Source: Thalassospira povalilytica (GTDB lineage Bacteria > Pseudomonadota > Alphaproteobacteria > Rhodospirillales > Thalassospiraceae). From it: a DNA stretch of 64,000 bases. The notes beneath the pieces were generated by a model. That model made no database searches and had not been told where the DNA came from. It worked only from the letters and a program-made list of their open reading frames with translations. The stretch covers positions 186,001 to 250,000 of the forward strand of contig NZ_PGTS01000004.1 of the NCBI RefSeq assembly GCF_002844235.1, written 5' to 3'. This document shows positions 27,764-36,176 of this stretch, in pieces. Each line of letters begins with the position of its first letter. The stretch's first letter is position 1. The translations under genes and the position numbers were made by a program.

Positions 27764-28711
27764 ATGCGTCTTGATAAAACTGAAATCTCGCTCGGGCTGA
27801 TCGCGCTTGGCTGCGTTCTGTTCGGCTTCGTTTCGCCGGGTTGGCTGATCTTCCTTTTGACCATCGCACTGGCCAAGGCACTTGTCGTGCAGGGTGTCGT
27901 CATGCAGATGCGTTCCGGCCTTGTATCCTTCGGCCAGGGGCTTTTCTATTGCATCGGCGGCTATACTGTCGGCATGGGCGGCCAGTTCTTTGGCATTCAT
28001 GATGCGGTTGCCGCCCTGTCACTTGGCATGTTTGTCGCGATTATCATCGCAATGCTGTTGGGTCTGTTACTAACGCGCTATCGCGAAATCTTTTTTGCCA
28101 TGCTGTCGCTGGCATTTTCGATGATCCTGTTTGGCATCCTTGTCAAAAGCCAGGAACTGGGAAGCACGGACGGCTTTAACGTTCATGACTGGACCCTGTT
28201 TGGCTGGGCTCCCGAAGCCGGTGCTGGCAGCCAGTACACCGTCTTTACCATGACTGTGGTCTCTGGTCTGATCGTTGCTGTTCTGATCCATCGTTACACC
28301 AAGGCAGGCATTGGCGTCATTTGCGAAGCCGTTCGAGAAAACGAAGTTCGTGTGGAATATCTCGGTCTGTCACCGCGCTGGTTGCTTTATGGCAACTATG
28401 TTGCTGCGGCGGCGGTATCGGCCCTTGGTGGCGGTCTGACGGCCCTGGCGACCGGCCACGTTGATCCGGAGATGGCTTATTGGACCACGTCGGGCGAATT
28501 TGTCTTCATCGCGCTTTTGGGGGGGCTGGGCCACGTGGCGGCACCGTTTATTGCGGCAATCGTGTTCTCGTTCGTGCGGACCTACGCCATCGAATTCGTT
28601 CCCCATACCTGGCAGATGATCCTCGGTTTCACGCTGCTTGCGGTCATTATCTTCCTGCCCAAAGGGCTGTGGAGCCTGGTCAGCCGTGAAAAAACAGGAG
28701 AACGGGCATGA
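27764..28711 (+). CDS. ABC importer permease, LivM family
   Basis: 315 residues, about nine membrane segments, with the LivM hallmark RSGLVSFGQGLFYCIGGY and the C-terminal FLPKGLWSLV. ATG 27764 is one base after the LivH stop, with GAGGAAAA upstream inside the LivH gene as ribosome site. The stop overlaps the next start by 4 bp. Forms the heterodimeric channel with the LivH-like protein; handles small polar metabolites in this family (amino acids, amides, acids). Confidence 0.88.
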   Translation: MRLDKTEISLGLIALGCVLFGFVSPGWLIFLLTIALAKALVVQGVVMQMRSGLVSFGQGLFYCIGGYTVGMGGQFFGIHDAVAALSLGMFVAIIIAMLLGLLLTRYREIFFAMLSLAFSMILFGILVKSQELGSTDGFNVHDWTLFGWAPEAGAGSQYTVFTMTVVSGLIVAVLIHRYTKAGIGVICEAVRENEVRVEYLGLSPRWLLYGNYVAAAAVSALGGGLTALATGHVDPEMAYWTTSGEFVFIALLGGLGHVAAPFIAAIVFSFVRTYAIEFVPHTWQMILGFTLLAVIIFLPKGLWSLVSREKTGERA

Positions 28712-29484
28712 CCTGCATTCTTGAAACACGTTCGCTGAACAAGGAATTCGGCGCGGTCATCGCCGCAAAGGATTTGAACGTTCAGATCCACAAGGGTGAA
28801 GTCGTCGGTGTGATCGGCTCCAACGGAGCCGGCAAGACGACCTTCATCAACATGGTAACGGGCTATCTCAAGCCGACCCGGGGCGAGATCCTATTTAATG
28901 GCAAGTCGATCATGGGGCATTCTCCGCGTGCCATCACACGTGCTGGAATGGCACGTTCCTTCCAGGTCGCTCAGCTGTTCCCGGAAATGACCGTGCTCGA
29001 CAATCTGATTGTCGCGCTGGCTGCGGCCGAAAGCGCCCGACCGAGTTTCCTAAGCCCGCTTCGCAGCGATGCACGCATCGCAAGGGCTGAGGAAGTCCTC
29101 AAGGAATTCGGTGTCGCAAACTATCGCGATTCAATGGTGACCGCCGTCCCGCAGGGGGCGCGTAAACTGGTTGATATCGCTATGGCATTGATCGGCAATC
29201 CACAGATGCTGTTGCTTGATGAGCCAACCAGCGGCGTCAGCATGGATGAAAAAACCGGCCTGATGGATACGGTCATGAACGCCGTGCGTCAGCATGGCGT
29301 TACGGTTCTGTTTGTCGAACATGACATGGATGTGGTCGAACGCTATGTCTCGCGCGTTCTGGCGTTCTATAGCGGCGAAATCATTGCTGATGGCAAACCT
29401 GCGGCAGTTCTCGCCGATCAGCAGGTCCGCGATCTTGTGACCGGCCATCGTCCCACCATCAAACAAGGGAATGGCGCATCATGA
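28708..29484 (+). CDS. ABC importer ATPase, LivG family
   Basis: 258 residues. Walker A GSNGAGKTT near residue 35, Walker B LLLDEPTSGVS, and the LivG-type insertion between. The signature loop reads VPQGARKL where LSxGQ-like sequence is usual; LivG proteins often have proline at the serine position, so this is noted but not taken as loss of function. Coupled by ATGA overlaps to both neighbours. Cytoplasmic, acts as heterodimer with the LivF-like ATPase. Confidence 0.88.
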   Translation: MTCILETRSLNKEFGAVIAAKDLNVQIHKGEVVGVIGSNGAGKTTFINMVTGYLKPTRGEILFNGKSIMGHSPRAITRAGMARSFQVAQLFPEMTVLDNLIVALAAAESARPSFLSPLRSDARIARAEEVLKEFGVANYRDSMVTAVPQGARKLVDIAMALIGNPQMLLLDEPTSGVSMDEKTGLMDTVMNAVRQHGVTVLFVEHDMDVVERYVSRVLAFYSGEIIADGKPAAVLADQQVRDLVTGHRPTIKQGNGAS

Positions 29485-30143
29485 CCCTGGAAATCAGTAA
29501 TCTCGATGTATCGATCGGCAATATTCCGATCCTGCGTGATGTCTCGCTTTCAGTACCGTCCGGCAAGATGTTTGGCCTGATCGGCCATAACGGGGCGGGC
29601 AAGACCACCCTGATGCGCGCCATCATGGGCCTTCTGGATGCAGATCAGGGCACCATCACCTTTGATGGTCAGGACCTGCGCAAGCAGCCTGATTTCGCCC
29701 GTGCCAAAACCGGCATCAGCTACATGCCCGAAGATCGCCGCCTGATACCGTCACTGACGGTTGAGGAAAACATTCTTCTTCCGGCATGGACCAACGGTAT
29801 TGCGGACGCCGGGGAACGGCTGAAATGGGTCTATGACCTGTTGCCCGAAATCGCCCAGTTCCGGGATCGCCGTGCGCTGCAACTTTCCGGTGGTCAGCAG
29901 AAACTGGTCTCGCTCGGGCGCGCACTGATGCCTGGTCGTAATCTTCTGTTGCTTGATGAACCGTTCGAAGGGGTCGCACCGGTGCTGTCACGCCGTTTGT
30001 CGGAAGTCATTTCCGATCTCGGCAGCAGTGGCCTTTGTGTCCTGATTTCTGAGTCCGATGACACCCACTCTGCCGATTTGGTGGCGGGCAGTTATCGCAT
30101 CGAACGTGGCACCGTTTCCAAGGCTGAACAGGAAACCGCTTAA
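29481..30143 (+). CDS. ABC importer ATPase, LivF family
   Basis: 220 residues, slightly short for LivF (about 235). Walker A GHNGAGKTT near residue 37, intact signature LSGGQQKL, Walker B LLLDEPFEGVAP. ATGA overlap with the LivG gene. With its canonical signature it would complement the altered one in the partner subunit. Last transporter gene; the dehydrogenase genes start 48 bases later with no terminator between, which ties transport and oxidation together. Confidence 0.88.
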   Translation: MTLEISNLDVSIGNIPILRDVSLSVPSGKMFGLIGHNGAGKTTLMRAIMGLLDADQGTITFDGQDLRKQPDFARAKTGISYMPEDRRLIPSLTVEENILLPAWTNGIADAGERLKWVYDLLPEIAQFRDRRALQLSGGQQKLVSLGRALMPGRNLLLLDEPFEGVAPVLSRRLSEVISDLGSSGLCVLISESDDTHSADLVAGSYRIERGTVSKAEQETA

Positions 30144-30191
30144 TCCCAATGACAGCCACCACAACAGACAAGTCAAAAGACGAGGTTCCCC

Positions 30192-31346
30192 ATGTCAGAC
30201 TTTGTGTTTGAAACCACCCCTCGCGTCATCTGCGAGTTCGACGGTGCCTTGCAACTCGGCACCCTGTGCAAGGAGTTCGGCGCGAAACGCGCCGTTCTCC
30301 TGTCCGATCCGGGCTTGCAGAAGGTTGGCCTGATCGACGCCCCTTACGCAGCACTTAAAGAAGCCGGGATTGAAACCCTGCTCTGGACTGATGTTCAGGC
30401 AGACCCGCCCGAGGAAAGCATTCTTGCCGCGGTCAAAGGTGCCCGTGACTTCAAGGCCGATATCGTCATCGGCCTAGGTGGCGGTTCATCGCTTGATACC
30501 GCAAAACTGGTCGCCCTTCTGTGTGGCAAGGATCAGAAACTTGACGAGATCTACGGCATCGGTCTGGCGACGGGTCCGCGCCTGCCGCTTATTCAGGTGC
30601 CGACCACGGCTGGCACCGGTTCGGAAGTCACCCCGATTTCGATTGTCACCACACCGACGCACGAGAAAAAGGGTGTCGTGTCCAGCCTGCTTTATCCCGA
30701 TGTTGCACTGCTTGATGCCAAACTGACCATGGGCCTTCCGGCCTCGATCACGGGCATGACCGGCATCGACGCAATGGTGCACGCCATCGAGGCCTACACC
30801 ACCAAGCACAAGAAAAACGCCCTGTCGGACGGACTTGCCATCCGCGCGATGCAGCTGATGACCGCCCATATCGATGATGCGGTTTCTGCCACCCCGTCAC
30901 GCGAAGCGCGTGAAGCCATGCTTCAGGGGTCCATGCTGGCCGGAATGGCCTTTGCCAATGCCCCGGTCGCGGCTGTTCATGCCCTTGCCTATCCTCTAGG
31001 CGGGCATTTCCATGTTCCGCATGGACACAGTAATGCGCTGGTCCTGATCGAAGTTTTGAAATTCAACCGGGATGCGGCCGTATCTCAATATGCCGAACTC
31101 GCCCGCGCCATTCTGCCGGATGAAAAGTTCGCAAATGACGATGCTGCCTGTGATCGCTTCATTACTTTCATGACCGACATGGTCGAACGCATGCCGTTCA
31201 GCCGCACCTTGCGCGCAGTCGGCGTGGCGGAAAGCGATCTCGACATGCTGGCAACCGATGCGATGAAGGTGGAACGCCTTTTGATCAACAATCCGCGTGA
31301 AATGACGTTCGACGCCGCACGCGCGATCTATGCCGCCGTGCTGTAA
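30192..31346 (+). CDS. Iron-containing alcohol dehydrogenase 1 (group III)
   Basis: 384 residues. N-terminal dinucleotide-binding domain with GLGGGSSLDTAK near residue 95 and PTTAGTGSE near 140. The C-terminal helical domain has the metal ligands in GIDAMVHAIEAY (Asp, His), and the later histidines in HALAYPLGGHFHVPHGHSN. Family reaction: NAD(P)-dependent oxidation of primary alcohols or hydroxy acids such as 4-hydroxybutyrate. Related in sequence to the third dehydrogenase gene (32862), roughly half identical by eye. Placed between the importer and an aldehyde dehydrogenase. Substrate is inferred only from context. Confidence 0.9.
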   Translation: MSDFVFETTPRVICEFDGALQLGTLCKEFGAKRAVLLSDPGLQKVGLIDAPYAALKEAGIETLLWTDVQADPPEESILAAVKGARDFKADIVIGLGGGSSLDTAKLVALLCGKDQKLDEIYGIGLATGPRLPLIQVPTTAGTGSEVTPISIVTTPTHEKKGVVSSLLYPDVALLDAKLTMGLPASITGMTGIDAMVHAIEAYTTKHKKNALSDGLAIRAMQLMTAHIDDAVSATPSREAREAMLQGSMLAGMAFANAPVAAVHALAYPLGGHFHVPHGHSNALVLIEVLKFNRDAAVSQYAELARAILPDEKFANDDAACDRFITFMTDMVERMPFSRTLRAVGVAESDLDMLATDAMKVERLLINNPREMTFDAARAIYAAVL

Positions 31347-31364
31347 CGAAAAGGAATAGCCACC

Positions 31365-32840
31365 ATGACCATCCAGCTAAATGATACTGGCCTTTGGCAA
31401 ACCCAGGGGCATATCGACGGCCAATGGGTCGCATCCGACAGCGGCAAGACCTTTGCGGTTGTTGACCCGGCCACCGGCGAACATCTTGCCGATGTGCCCG
31501 ATATGGGTGCCGCCGAAACCAATCGTGCGATTGATGCCGCCAATGCCGCCCTTCCGGCATGGCGGGCCAAAACCGCCAAGGAACGCGCAAATGTGCTGCG
31601 CAAATGGTTTGACCTCTGCATGGCGGCCCAGGCCGACCTTGCATTGCTGATGACCCGCGAACAGGGCAAACCCCTGGCAGAGGCATCCGGCGAAGTCGCC
31701 TATGGTGCGTCCTTCCTTGAATGGTTTGCCGAAGAAGGCAAACGCATTTATGGCGATGTTATCCCGTCGCATGGGGCGGACAAACGCATCATCACCGTCA
31801 AACAGCCGATTGGTGTTGTTGCCGCGATCACGCCATGGAACTTTCCGATGGCCATGATCACGCGCAAATGCGCCCCGGCCCTTGCCGCGGGTTGCACGGT
31901 CGTCATCAAACCGGCAGAAGATACCCCGCTGACCGCGCTTGCACTGGTCGAACTGGCCAAACGCGCCGGGTTCCCCGATGGCGTAGTCAATATCGTCACC
32001 GCGTCACATGGTGCTGAAATCGGTGGTGAACTGACTGCCAACCCGATCGTGCGCAAACTGTCCTTCACCGGCTCCACGCAGGTCGGCAAACTTTTGATGC
32101 GTCAATGTTCTGATACCGTCAAAAAAGTCAGCCTGGAGCTTGGCGGTAACGCGCCGTTTATTGTCTTTGACGATGCAGATCTGGATGCGGCGGTTGCAGG
32201 CGCAATTGCCTCGAAATACCGCAATGCCGGGCAGACCTGTGTCTGTGCCAACCGCATTCTGGTTCAGGAAGGTGTCTATGACGTCTTTGCCGCCAAACTG
32301 GCCGAGGCCGTTGGTAAACTGCGTGTCGGTTTGGGCACCGAAGAAGGAGTTACCCAAGGTCCGCTGATCAATGCCAAGGCAATCGAAAAGGTCGAAGCAC
32401 TGGTCGAAGACGCGGTTTCTCGTGGGGCAAAGGCTATTCTGGGTGGTGATCGGGCCAAGCCCGACAGCAACTTCTTTACTCCGACCATTCTGACCGGGGT
32501 TACGTCGGATATGCGGATTTTCTCCGAAGAAATCTTTGGCCCGGTCGCGCCGTTGTTCAAATTCAGCAGCGAAGAAGACGCCATTCGGATGGCCAATGAC
32601 ACTCCATTTGGTCTGGCGGCCTATTTCTATGCCCGTGATATCGGCCGCATCTGGCGGGTTGGCGAGGCGCTTGAATACGGCATCGTCGGCATCAACGAAG
32701 GCATCATTTCGACCGAATCAGCACCGTTTGGCGGGGTCAAGGAATCCGGCATCGGCCGCGAAGGGTCAAAATACGGCGTCGATGATTTCGTCGAGATTAA
32801 ATATATGTGCCTCGGCGGTCTCGCCGGGAATGCCAACTGA
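31365..32840 (+). CDS. NAD(P)-dependent aldehyde dehydrogenase, succinate-semialdehyde type
   Basis: 491 residues. Conserved AITPWNFPMAMI oxyanion segment, KPAEDTPLTA, SFTGSTQVGK cofactor loop, catalytic Glu in LELGGNAPF, nucleophile Cys in AGQTCVCANR near residue 295, and EIFGPVAP. The wording of these motifs is closest to GabD-type succinate-semialdehyde dehydrogenases, but related enzymes oxidise glutarate semialdehyde or hydroxyaldehydes. Start ATG 31365 follows AAAGGAATAG. It sits between two alcohol dehydrogenase genes in one operon, so it should oxidise their aldehyde product to an acid. Confidence 0.9.
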   Translation: MTIQLNDTGLWQTQGHIDGQWVASDSGKTFAVVDPATGEHLADVPDMGAAETNRAIDAANAALPAWRAKTAKERANVLRKWFDLCMAAQADLALLMTREQGKPLAEASGEVAYGASFLEWFAEEGKRIYGDVIPSHGADKRIITVKQPIGVVAAITPWNFPMAMITRKCAPALAAGCTVVIKPAEDTPLTALALVELAKRAGFPDGVVNIVTASHGAEIGGELTANPIVRKLSFTGSTQVGKLLMRQCSDTVKKVSLELGGNAPFIVFDDADLDAAVAGAIASKYRNAGQTCVCANRILVQEGVYDVFAAKLAEAVGKLRVGLGTEEGVTQGPLINAKAIEKVEALVEDAVSRGAKAILGGDRAKPDSNFFTPTILTGVTSDMRIFSEEIFGPVAPLFKFSSEEDAIRMANDTPFGLAAYFYARDIGRIWRVGEALEYGIVGINEGIISTESAPFGGVKESGIGREGSKYGVDDFVEIKYMCLGGLAGNAN

Positions 32841-32861
32841 TCCCGGATAAGGAGACACATC

Positions 32862-34016
32862 ATGAGTTTCATGTTCCGAAGCGCGCCGCGCATCGTCTGC
32901 AAAGCCGGTGGCATTGCCAAGACCGGCAGCCTGATGAAGGAACTCGGCGCCAGCCGTGTCACCATTGTCTGCGATCCCGGCATCGTCAAACTGGGCTTTG
33001 CGCAAAAGGCGCAAGATGCGCTTGAGGCCGTCGGTATCGCGGTTCAGGTCTTTTCTGACGTCGAAGCCGACCCGCCCCAGAAAATTGTCGAAGCCGCCAT
33101 TGCGAGGGCACGTGACTGGAAGGCGGATGGCGTAATCGGTCTTGGCGGCGGCAGCTCGCTTGATAGTGCGAAGCTGGTTGCATTGCTCGCCAACAGCGAT
33201 CAGACCATCGAAGAAATCTATGGGGTGGACAAGGCAAGCGGTGATCGCCTGCCGTTGATCCAGATCCCGACCACCGCCGGGACCGGATCGGAAGTTACAT
33301 GGGTGTCCGTGATTACCGATAACGACCACCTCAAACAGGTTGTCTACACCCCGCAACTGATGCCCGATATCGCCCTTCTTGATGCGGAACTGACCTATGG
33401 CCTGCCGCAAAAGGTCACAGCGGCCACCGGCCTTGATGCCATGGTCCATGCGATCGAAGGCTATACCAGCCGCACACGTAAAAACCCGATTGCCGATGGC
33501 ATGGCGGTCACCGCCCTTTCGCTGCTTGGCAAGAACCTGATGAAGGTGATTGAAAATCCGGGTGACAAGGAAGCACGCTCTGCCATGTTGCAGGGATCGC
33601 TGATTGCCGGGATGGCGTTTGCCAATGCATCGGTTGCCGCCATTCATGGATTGGCCTATCCTCTGGGCGCACGCTTCCACATCCCGCATGGTCATGCCAA
33701 TGCGCTAGTCATGGCGCAGGTGATCCGCTTTAACCTGCCAGCCGCGAAAAAGCTGTATGCCGAACTCGCCCCGTGCCTGATCGAAGGGGTCGATTTCGAC
33801 AACGAAGACGCCGCCGCCGAGGCATTCGTGAAACGTATCGAAGAAATGGTTCCAGCCAGCGGTCTTGAAATCCGCCTGCGCGATCTTGGCGTCACCGAAG
33901 AGTCCCTGCCGGAAATGGCCGAGGAAGTCTTTACAAAAATCCATCGCCTGATCGACAGTAATCCGCGCGACATGACCGCCAAGGAGATCGAGGCGATTTA
34001 TCGCAGCGTTTATTAA
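32862..34016 (+). CDS. Iron-containing alcohol dehydrogenase 2 (group III)
   Basis: 384 residues, the same length and plan as the enzyme at 30192: GLGGGSSLDSAK, PTTAGTGSEV, metal-binding GLDAMVHAIEGY and HGLAYPLGARFHIPHGHAN. All metal ligands are kept in both, so neither looks like a decaying copy. ATAAGGAGA precedes ATG 32862. Last gene of the sigma-54 operon, closed by a strong bidirectional terminator. Two alcohol dehydrogenases with one aldehyde dehydrogenase would suit a substrate with two hydroxyl ends, or two different alcohols. Confidence 0.9.
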   Translation: MSFMFRSAPRIVCKAGGIAKTGSLMKELGASRVTIVCDPGIVKLGFAQKAQDALEAVGIAVQVFSDVEADPPQKIVEAAIARARDWKADGVIGLGGGSSLDSAKLVALLANSDQTIEEIYGVDKASGDRLPLIQIPTTAGTGSEVTWVSVITDNDHLKQVVYTPQLMPDIALLDAELTYGLPQKVTAATGLDAMVHAIEGYTSRTRKNPIADGMAVTALSLLGKNLMKVIENPGDKEARSAMLQGSLIAGMAFANASVAAIHGLAYPLGARFHIPHGHANALVMAQVIRFNLPAAKKLYAELAPCLIEGVDFDNEDAAAEAFVKRIEEMVPASGLEIRLRDLGVTEESLPEMAEEVFTKIHRLIDSNPRDMTAKEIEAIYRSVY

Positions 34017-34054
34017 TTTGCCCGTCTGCAAACTTCGGTTTGTATCGTGGCACA

Positions 34055-34093
34055 AGAACCGGCGGCCTGTTTGGTCGCTTGGCCGCCGGTTCT
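34055..34093. terminator. Bidirectional terminator between the dehydrogenase operon and the hydrolase gene
   Basis: AGAACCGGCGGCC (34055-34067), 13-nt loop, GGCCGCCGGTTCT (34081-34093): a perfect 13-bp stem in the 103-base convergent gap. There are no long T-runs, but the placement between convergent genes supports the role. Confidence 0.7.
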
Positions 34094-34119
34094 AAAGTTA
34101 TCAAAATGATCAGACCGGC

Positions 34120-35067
34120 TTAGCGAATGGCAACCGGGTTGATGATCATCTGTACAGCGCCCTTGAGCTTGGCCTGCCCGAGAACGAACAGGAACTCGTG
34201 TGCCCGGTCTGCGGCCAGGTCCCTCGTGACGATATTTTCAAGAATATAGACACCGTTTTCTGCCAGAAGCTTCACATGGACCGGGAAGAAAGCACTGGGA
34301 TCTTCATGGGGAACAGCTTCAAGCCCCCATGTATCGGCACCAACGGCGACAACACCCTGATTTGCCAACCATTCCGCTGCTTCCAGACCAAGGCCCGGTT
34401 CGGTCGTTCCGTAAAGCTCATTGTCCTTCCCGACCAAATCAAGCCATCCGGTATGGATCAGAACCACATCTCCCTTGCGAATTTCGGTACCGGCCGCTTT
34501 TTGAGCCGCCATGATGTCCTCAAGGGTGATGACATAGCCGCCTTCAAGACGATCAGTCCCCTTGATCGCAGCAACGTCCAGCAAGACTCCACGCGTTGCC
34601 ATTGGCGGCACGTTTTCAATGCCAAGCTTGGTCAGGCCGGTGGCTGCGACCATGTCTTCGGCGTGGTTATTGTTATAATAGGTATGATGATCACCCAGAT
34701 GACCCAGACCATCAATCTGTGTCCCGACACCGAGCCAGCCGGTGAACATGTCATCGTTATAGGTTCCAGCATTGCTGCCGATTGTTTTGTTACCGCTTTG
34801 TCCGGGCGAAAAAACCGTCACAGCGACACCACGTGGTGCAAAGGCCGGCGTATCACGTGAAACTTCCATCCCCAGTGAATAGACCTTGCCTTCGGAAATC
34901 AGCTTGCTGGCTGCAAGTGTTACTTCCGAAGTCAGATAGTTCGCAGCCCCGATTTGATCATCAGGTCCAAACGGTGATGTGAACCGGTCATCGGCCGAAG
35001 CGGTACCGATTGCGCCGATAAGACCAAGCATCATGGATGCAGAGACAAGCATTTTTGCTTTTTGCAT
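34120..35067 (-). CDS. Secreted cyclase-family (kynurenine-formamidase-like) hydrolase
   Basis: 315 residues. ATG 35067-35065 follows AGGGAGGAAGAA and opens a signal peptide cleaved after TASA near residue 23, so the enzyme should act in the periplasm. The metal-binding motif reads GTQIDGLGHLGDHHTYYN, the Gln version of the HxGTHxDxPxH motif of family PF04199 (cyclases, isatin hydrolase, arylformamidase), followed by GVLLDVAAIKGTD and TGWLDL. Members cleave amides, cyclic imides or lactones. It has its own sigma-54 promoter and upstream sites like those of the neighbouring importer operon, so I place it in the same pathway. Substrate unknown. Confidence 0.85.
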   Translation of the reverse strand: MQKAKMLVSASMMLGLIGAIGTASADDRFTSPFGPDDQIGAANYLTSEVTLAASKLISEGKVYSLGMEVSRDTPAFAPRGVAVTVFSPGQSGNKTIGSNAGTYNDDMFTGWLGVGTQIDGLGHLGDHHTYYNNNHAEDMVAATGLTKLGIENVPPMATRGVLLDVAAIKGTDRLEGGYVITLEDIMAAQKAAGTEIRKGDVVLIHTGWLDLVGKDNELYGTTEPGLGLEAAEWLANQGVVAVGADTWGLEAVPHEDPSAFFPVHVKLLAENGVYILENIVTRDLAADRAHEFLFVLGQAKLKGAVQMIINPVAIR

Positions 35068-35102
35068 TTCTTCCTCCCTAAGTTGATAAGGATTCAGAGA
35101 AC

Positions 35103-35119
35103 AGCAATTATAATGCCAA
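35103..35119 (-). promoter_or_regulatory. Sigma-54 (-24/-12) promoter of the hydrolase gene
   Basis: Read on the minus strand: TTGGCATTATAATTGCT. GG (35117-35116) and GC (35105-35104) are separated by exactly ten bases and TTGCT fits the -12 element; only the C of TGGCAC is replaced by T. Predicted start of transcription is near 35092, 25 bases before the ATG. Confidence 0.78.
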
Positions 35120-35156
35120 TCAAAAGTGGTGAAAAACCTAGACAAAATGAAGAGAC

Positions 35157-35207
35157 TGGAGCGGAATCCGATCCACCCAGAGTGTAAAATGATCGGTTAC
35201 CGCTCCG
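35157..35207 (-). promoter_or_regulatory. Pair of candidate activator sites upstream of the hydrolase gene
   Basis: Plus-strand reading: TGGAGCGG-AAT-CCGATCCA at 35157-35175 and ATGATCGG-TTA-CCGCTCCG at 35189-35207. Both follow the 8-3-8 plan of the sites at 23886-23937 with 6-7 of 8 bases per arm matching or nearly so. Their centres are 32 bp apart, close to the 33 bp spacing there. They lie about 49 and 81 bp upstream of the -24 element. The match is weaker than at the operon promoter. Confidence 0.55.
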
Positions 35208-35281
35208 GCAAAACACGCAGCCGATCGGCCTGTCTCACCAAACTGGCAATCTTTGTCATTCTAAATTTTGAGATAAAGCGA

Positions 35282-35367
35282 TGGTGCCCCCGGGGAGAAT
35301 CGAACTCCCACTCACTAGGTGAAACAGATTTTGAGTCTGCCGCGTCTACCAATTCCGCCACAGGGGC
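35282..35367 (-). tRNA. tRNA-Leu(CAA)
   Basis: 86 bases including an encoded CCA end (35282-35284). The acceptor arms GCCCCTG and CGGGGGC pair at both ends. The D-arm sequence TGGCGGAATTGGTAGACGC is typical of leucine tRNA, the anticodon loop is CTCAAAA (anticodon CAA), there is a long variable arm, and the T-arm loop is GTTCGATTC. A class II tRNA by its variable arm. It lies just upstream of the hydrolase control region. Confidence 0.96.
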
Positions 35368-35584
35368 AGGCAATACAGGTGCTGTTGCGCACCGTCCATC
35401 GACGGGCGGGATAATAGCTGTAAATTTCGCGGGGTCAATGGGGCTTTGTGCAAAAATGTTACTGATTTTGCGATCCCGAACTGCGTCATTGCGATCATCG
35501 GGAAAATGCGCTTTGATCGCGCCAAGTTTCAAGGCCAAGCGCCACCCGTCAAACGATCGTCAAACAAGATAAGGCGCATTTGCC

Positions 35585-36172
35585 GTGATCCGCAGTCTTT
35601 ATGATTGGACCATGAATCTGGCCAGCCATCGCCATGCCGGATGGGCATTGTTTTTTATTGCCGTCATTGAAAGTTCGGTTTTTCCGATCCCGCCGGACAT
35701 CCTTTTGATCCCCATGATCATTGCCGCCCCGACCCGGGCGTGGCGCTATGCGCTGATTTGCCTTGTCGGGTCCGTCCTTGGTGGCGTGATCGGTTATGGC
35801 ATCGGGTATTTTCTGTTTGAAACGGTCGGGCGCCCGGTGCTTGAGCTTTATGGCTATGGTGCCAAGTTCGACCAGTTCCGGGACTATTATAATGACTGGG
35901 GGGCCTGGGCTGTATTTATCGCCGGGGTCACACCATTCCCCTATAAGGTGATTACGATCCTGTCTGGCGTAACCGCCCTTGATCCGCTGGTCTTTACCGT
36001 GGCATCGATTGCCGCGCGCGGTTTGCGGTTCTTTGTCATTGCGGCATTGATCTGGAAATTCGGCCCGGCGATCCGCGATTTCATCGAAAAACGTCTGGGC
36101 CTCGTTTTCACCATATTTATCGTGGTTCTTGTTGGTGGATTTGCCGCAATCAAACTGATTCCGCACGGCTAG
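35585..36172 (+). CDS. YqaA/DedA-related inner-membrane protein
   Basis: 195 residues with about five hydrophobic segments. The motifs FFIAVIESSVFPIPPDILLIP near the start and FIAGVTPFPYKVITILSG in the second half are characteristic of the SNARE-associated/DedA superfamily, YqaA branch, thought to act in membrane lipid handling. Start GTG 35585. It is followed by dsbB after four bases; the pair is common in alphaproteobacteria. Exact function is not established. Confidence 0.85.
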   Translation: MIRSLYDWTMNLASHRHAGWALFFIAVIESSVFPIPPDILLIPMIIAAPTRAWRYALICLVGSVLGGVIGYGIGYFLFETVGRPVLELYGYGAKFDQFRDYYNDWGAWAVFIAGVTPFPYKVITILSGVTALDPLVFTVASIAARGLRFFVIAALIWKFGPAIRDFIEKRLGLVFTIFIVVLVGGFAAIKLIPHG

Positions 36173-36176
36173 TTCG

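Noticed and set aside
28708..29484. LivG-like ATPase judged inactive because of the altered signature loop
   Set aside because: A proline at the serine position of the signature occurs in LivG-type proteins, and all other motifs are intact.
35282..35367. tRNA-Leu as an integration site for a genomic island
   Set aside because: No integrase gene and no direct repeat of the tRNA 3' end were seen on either side.
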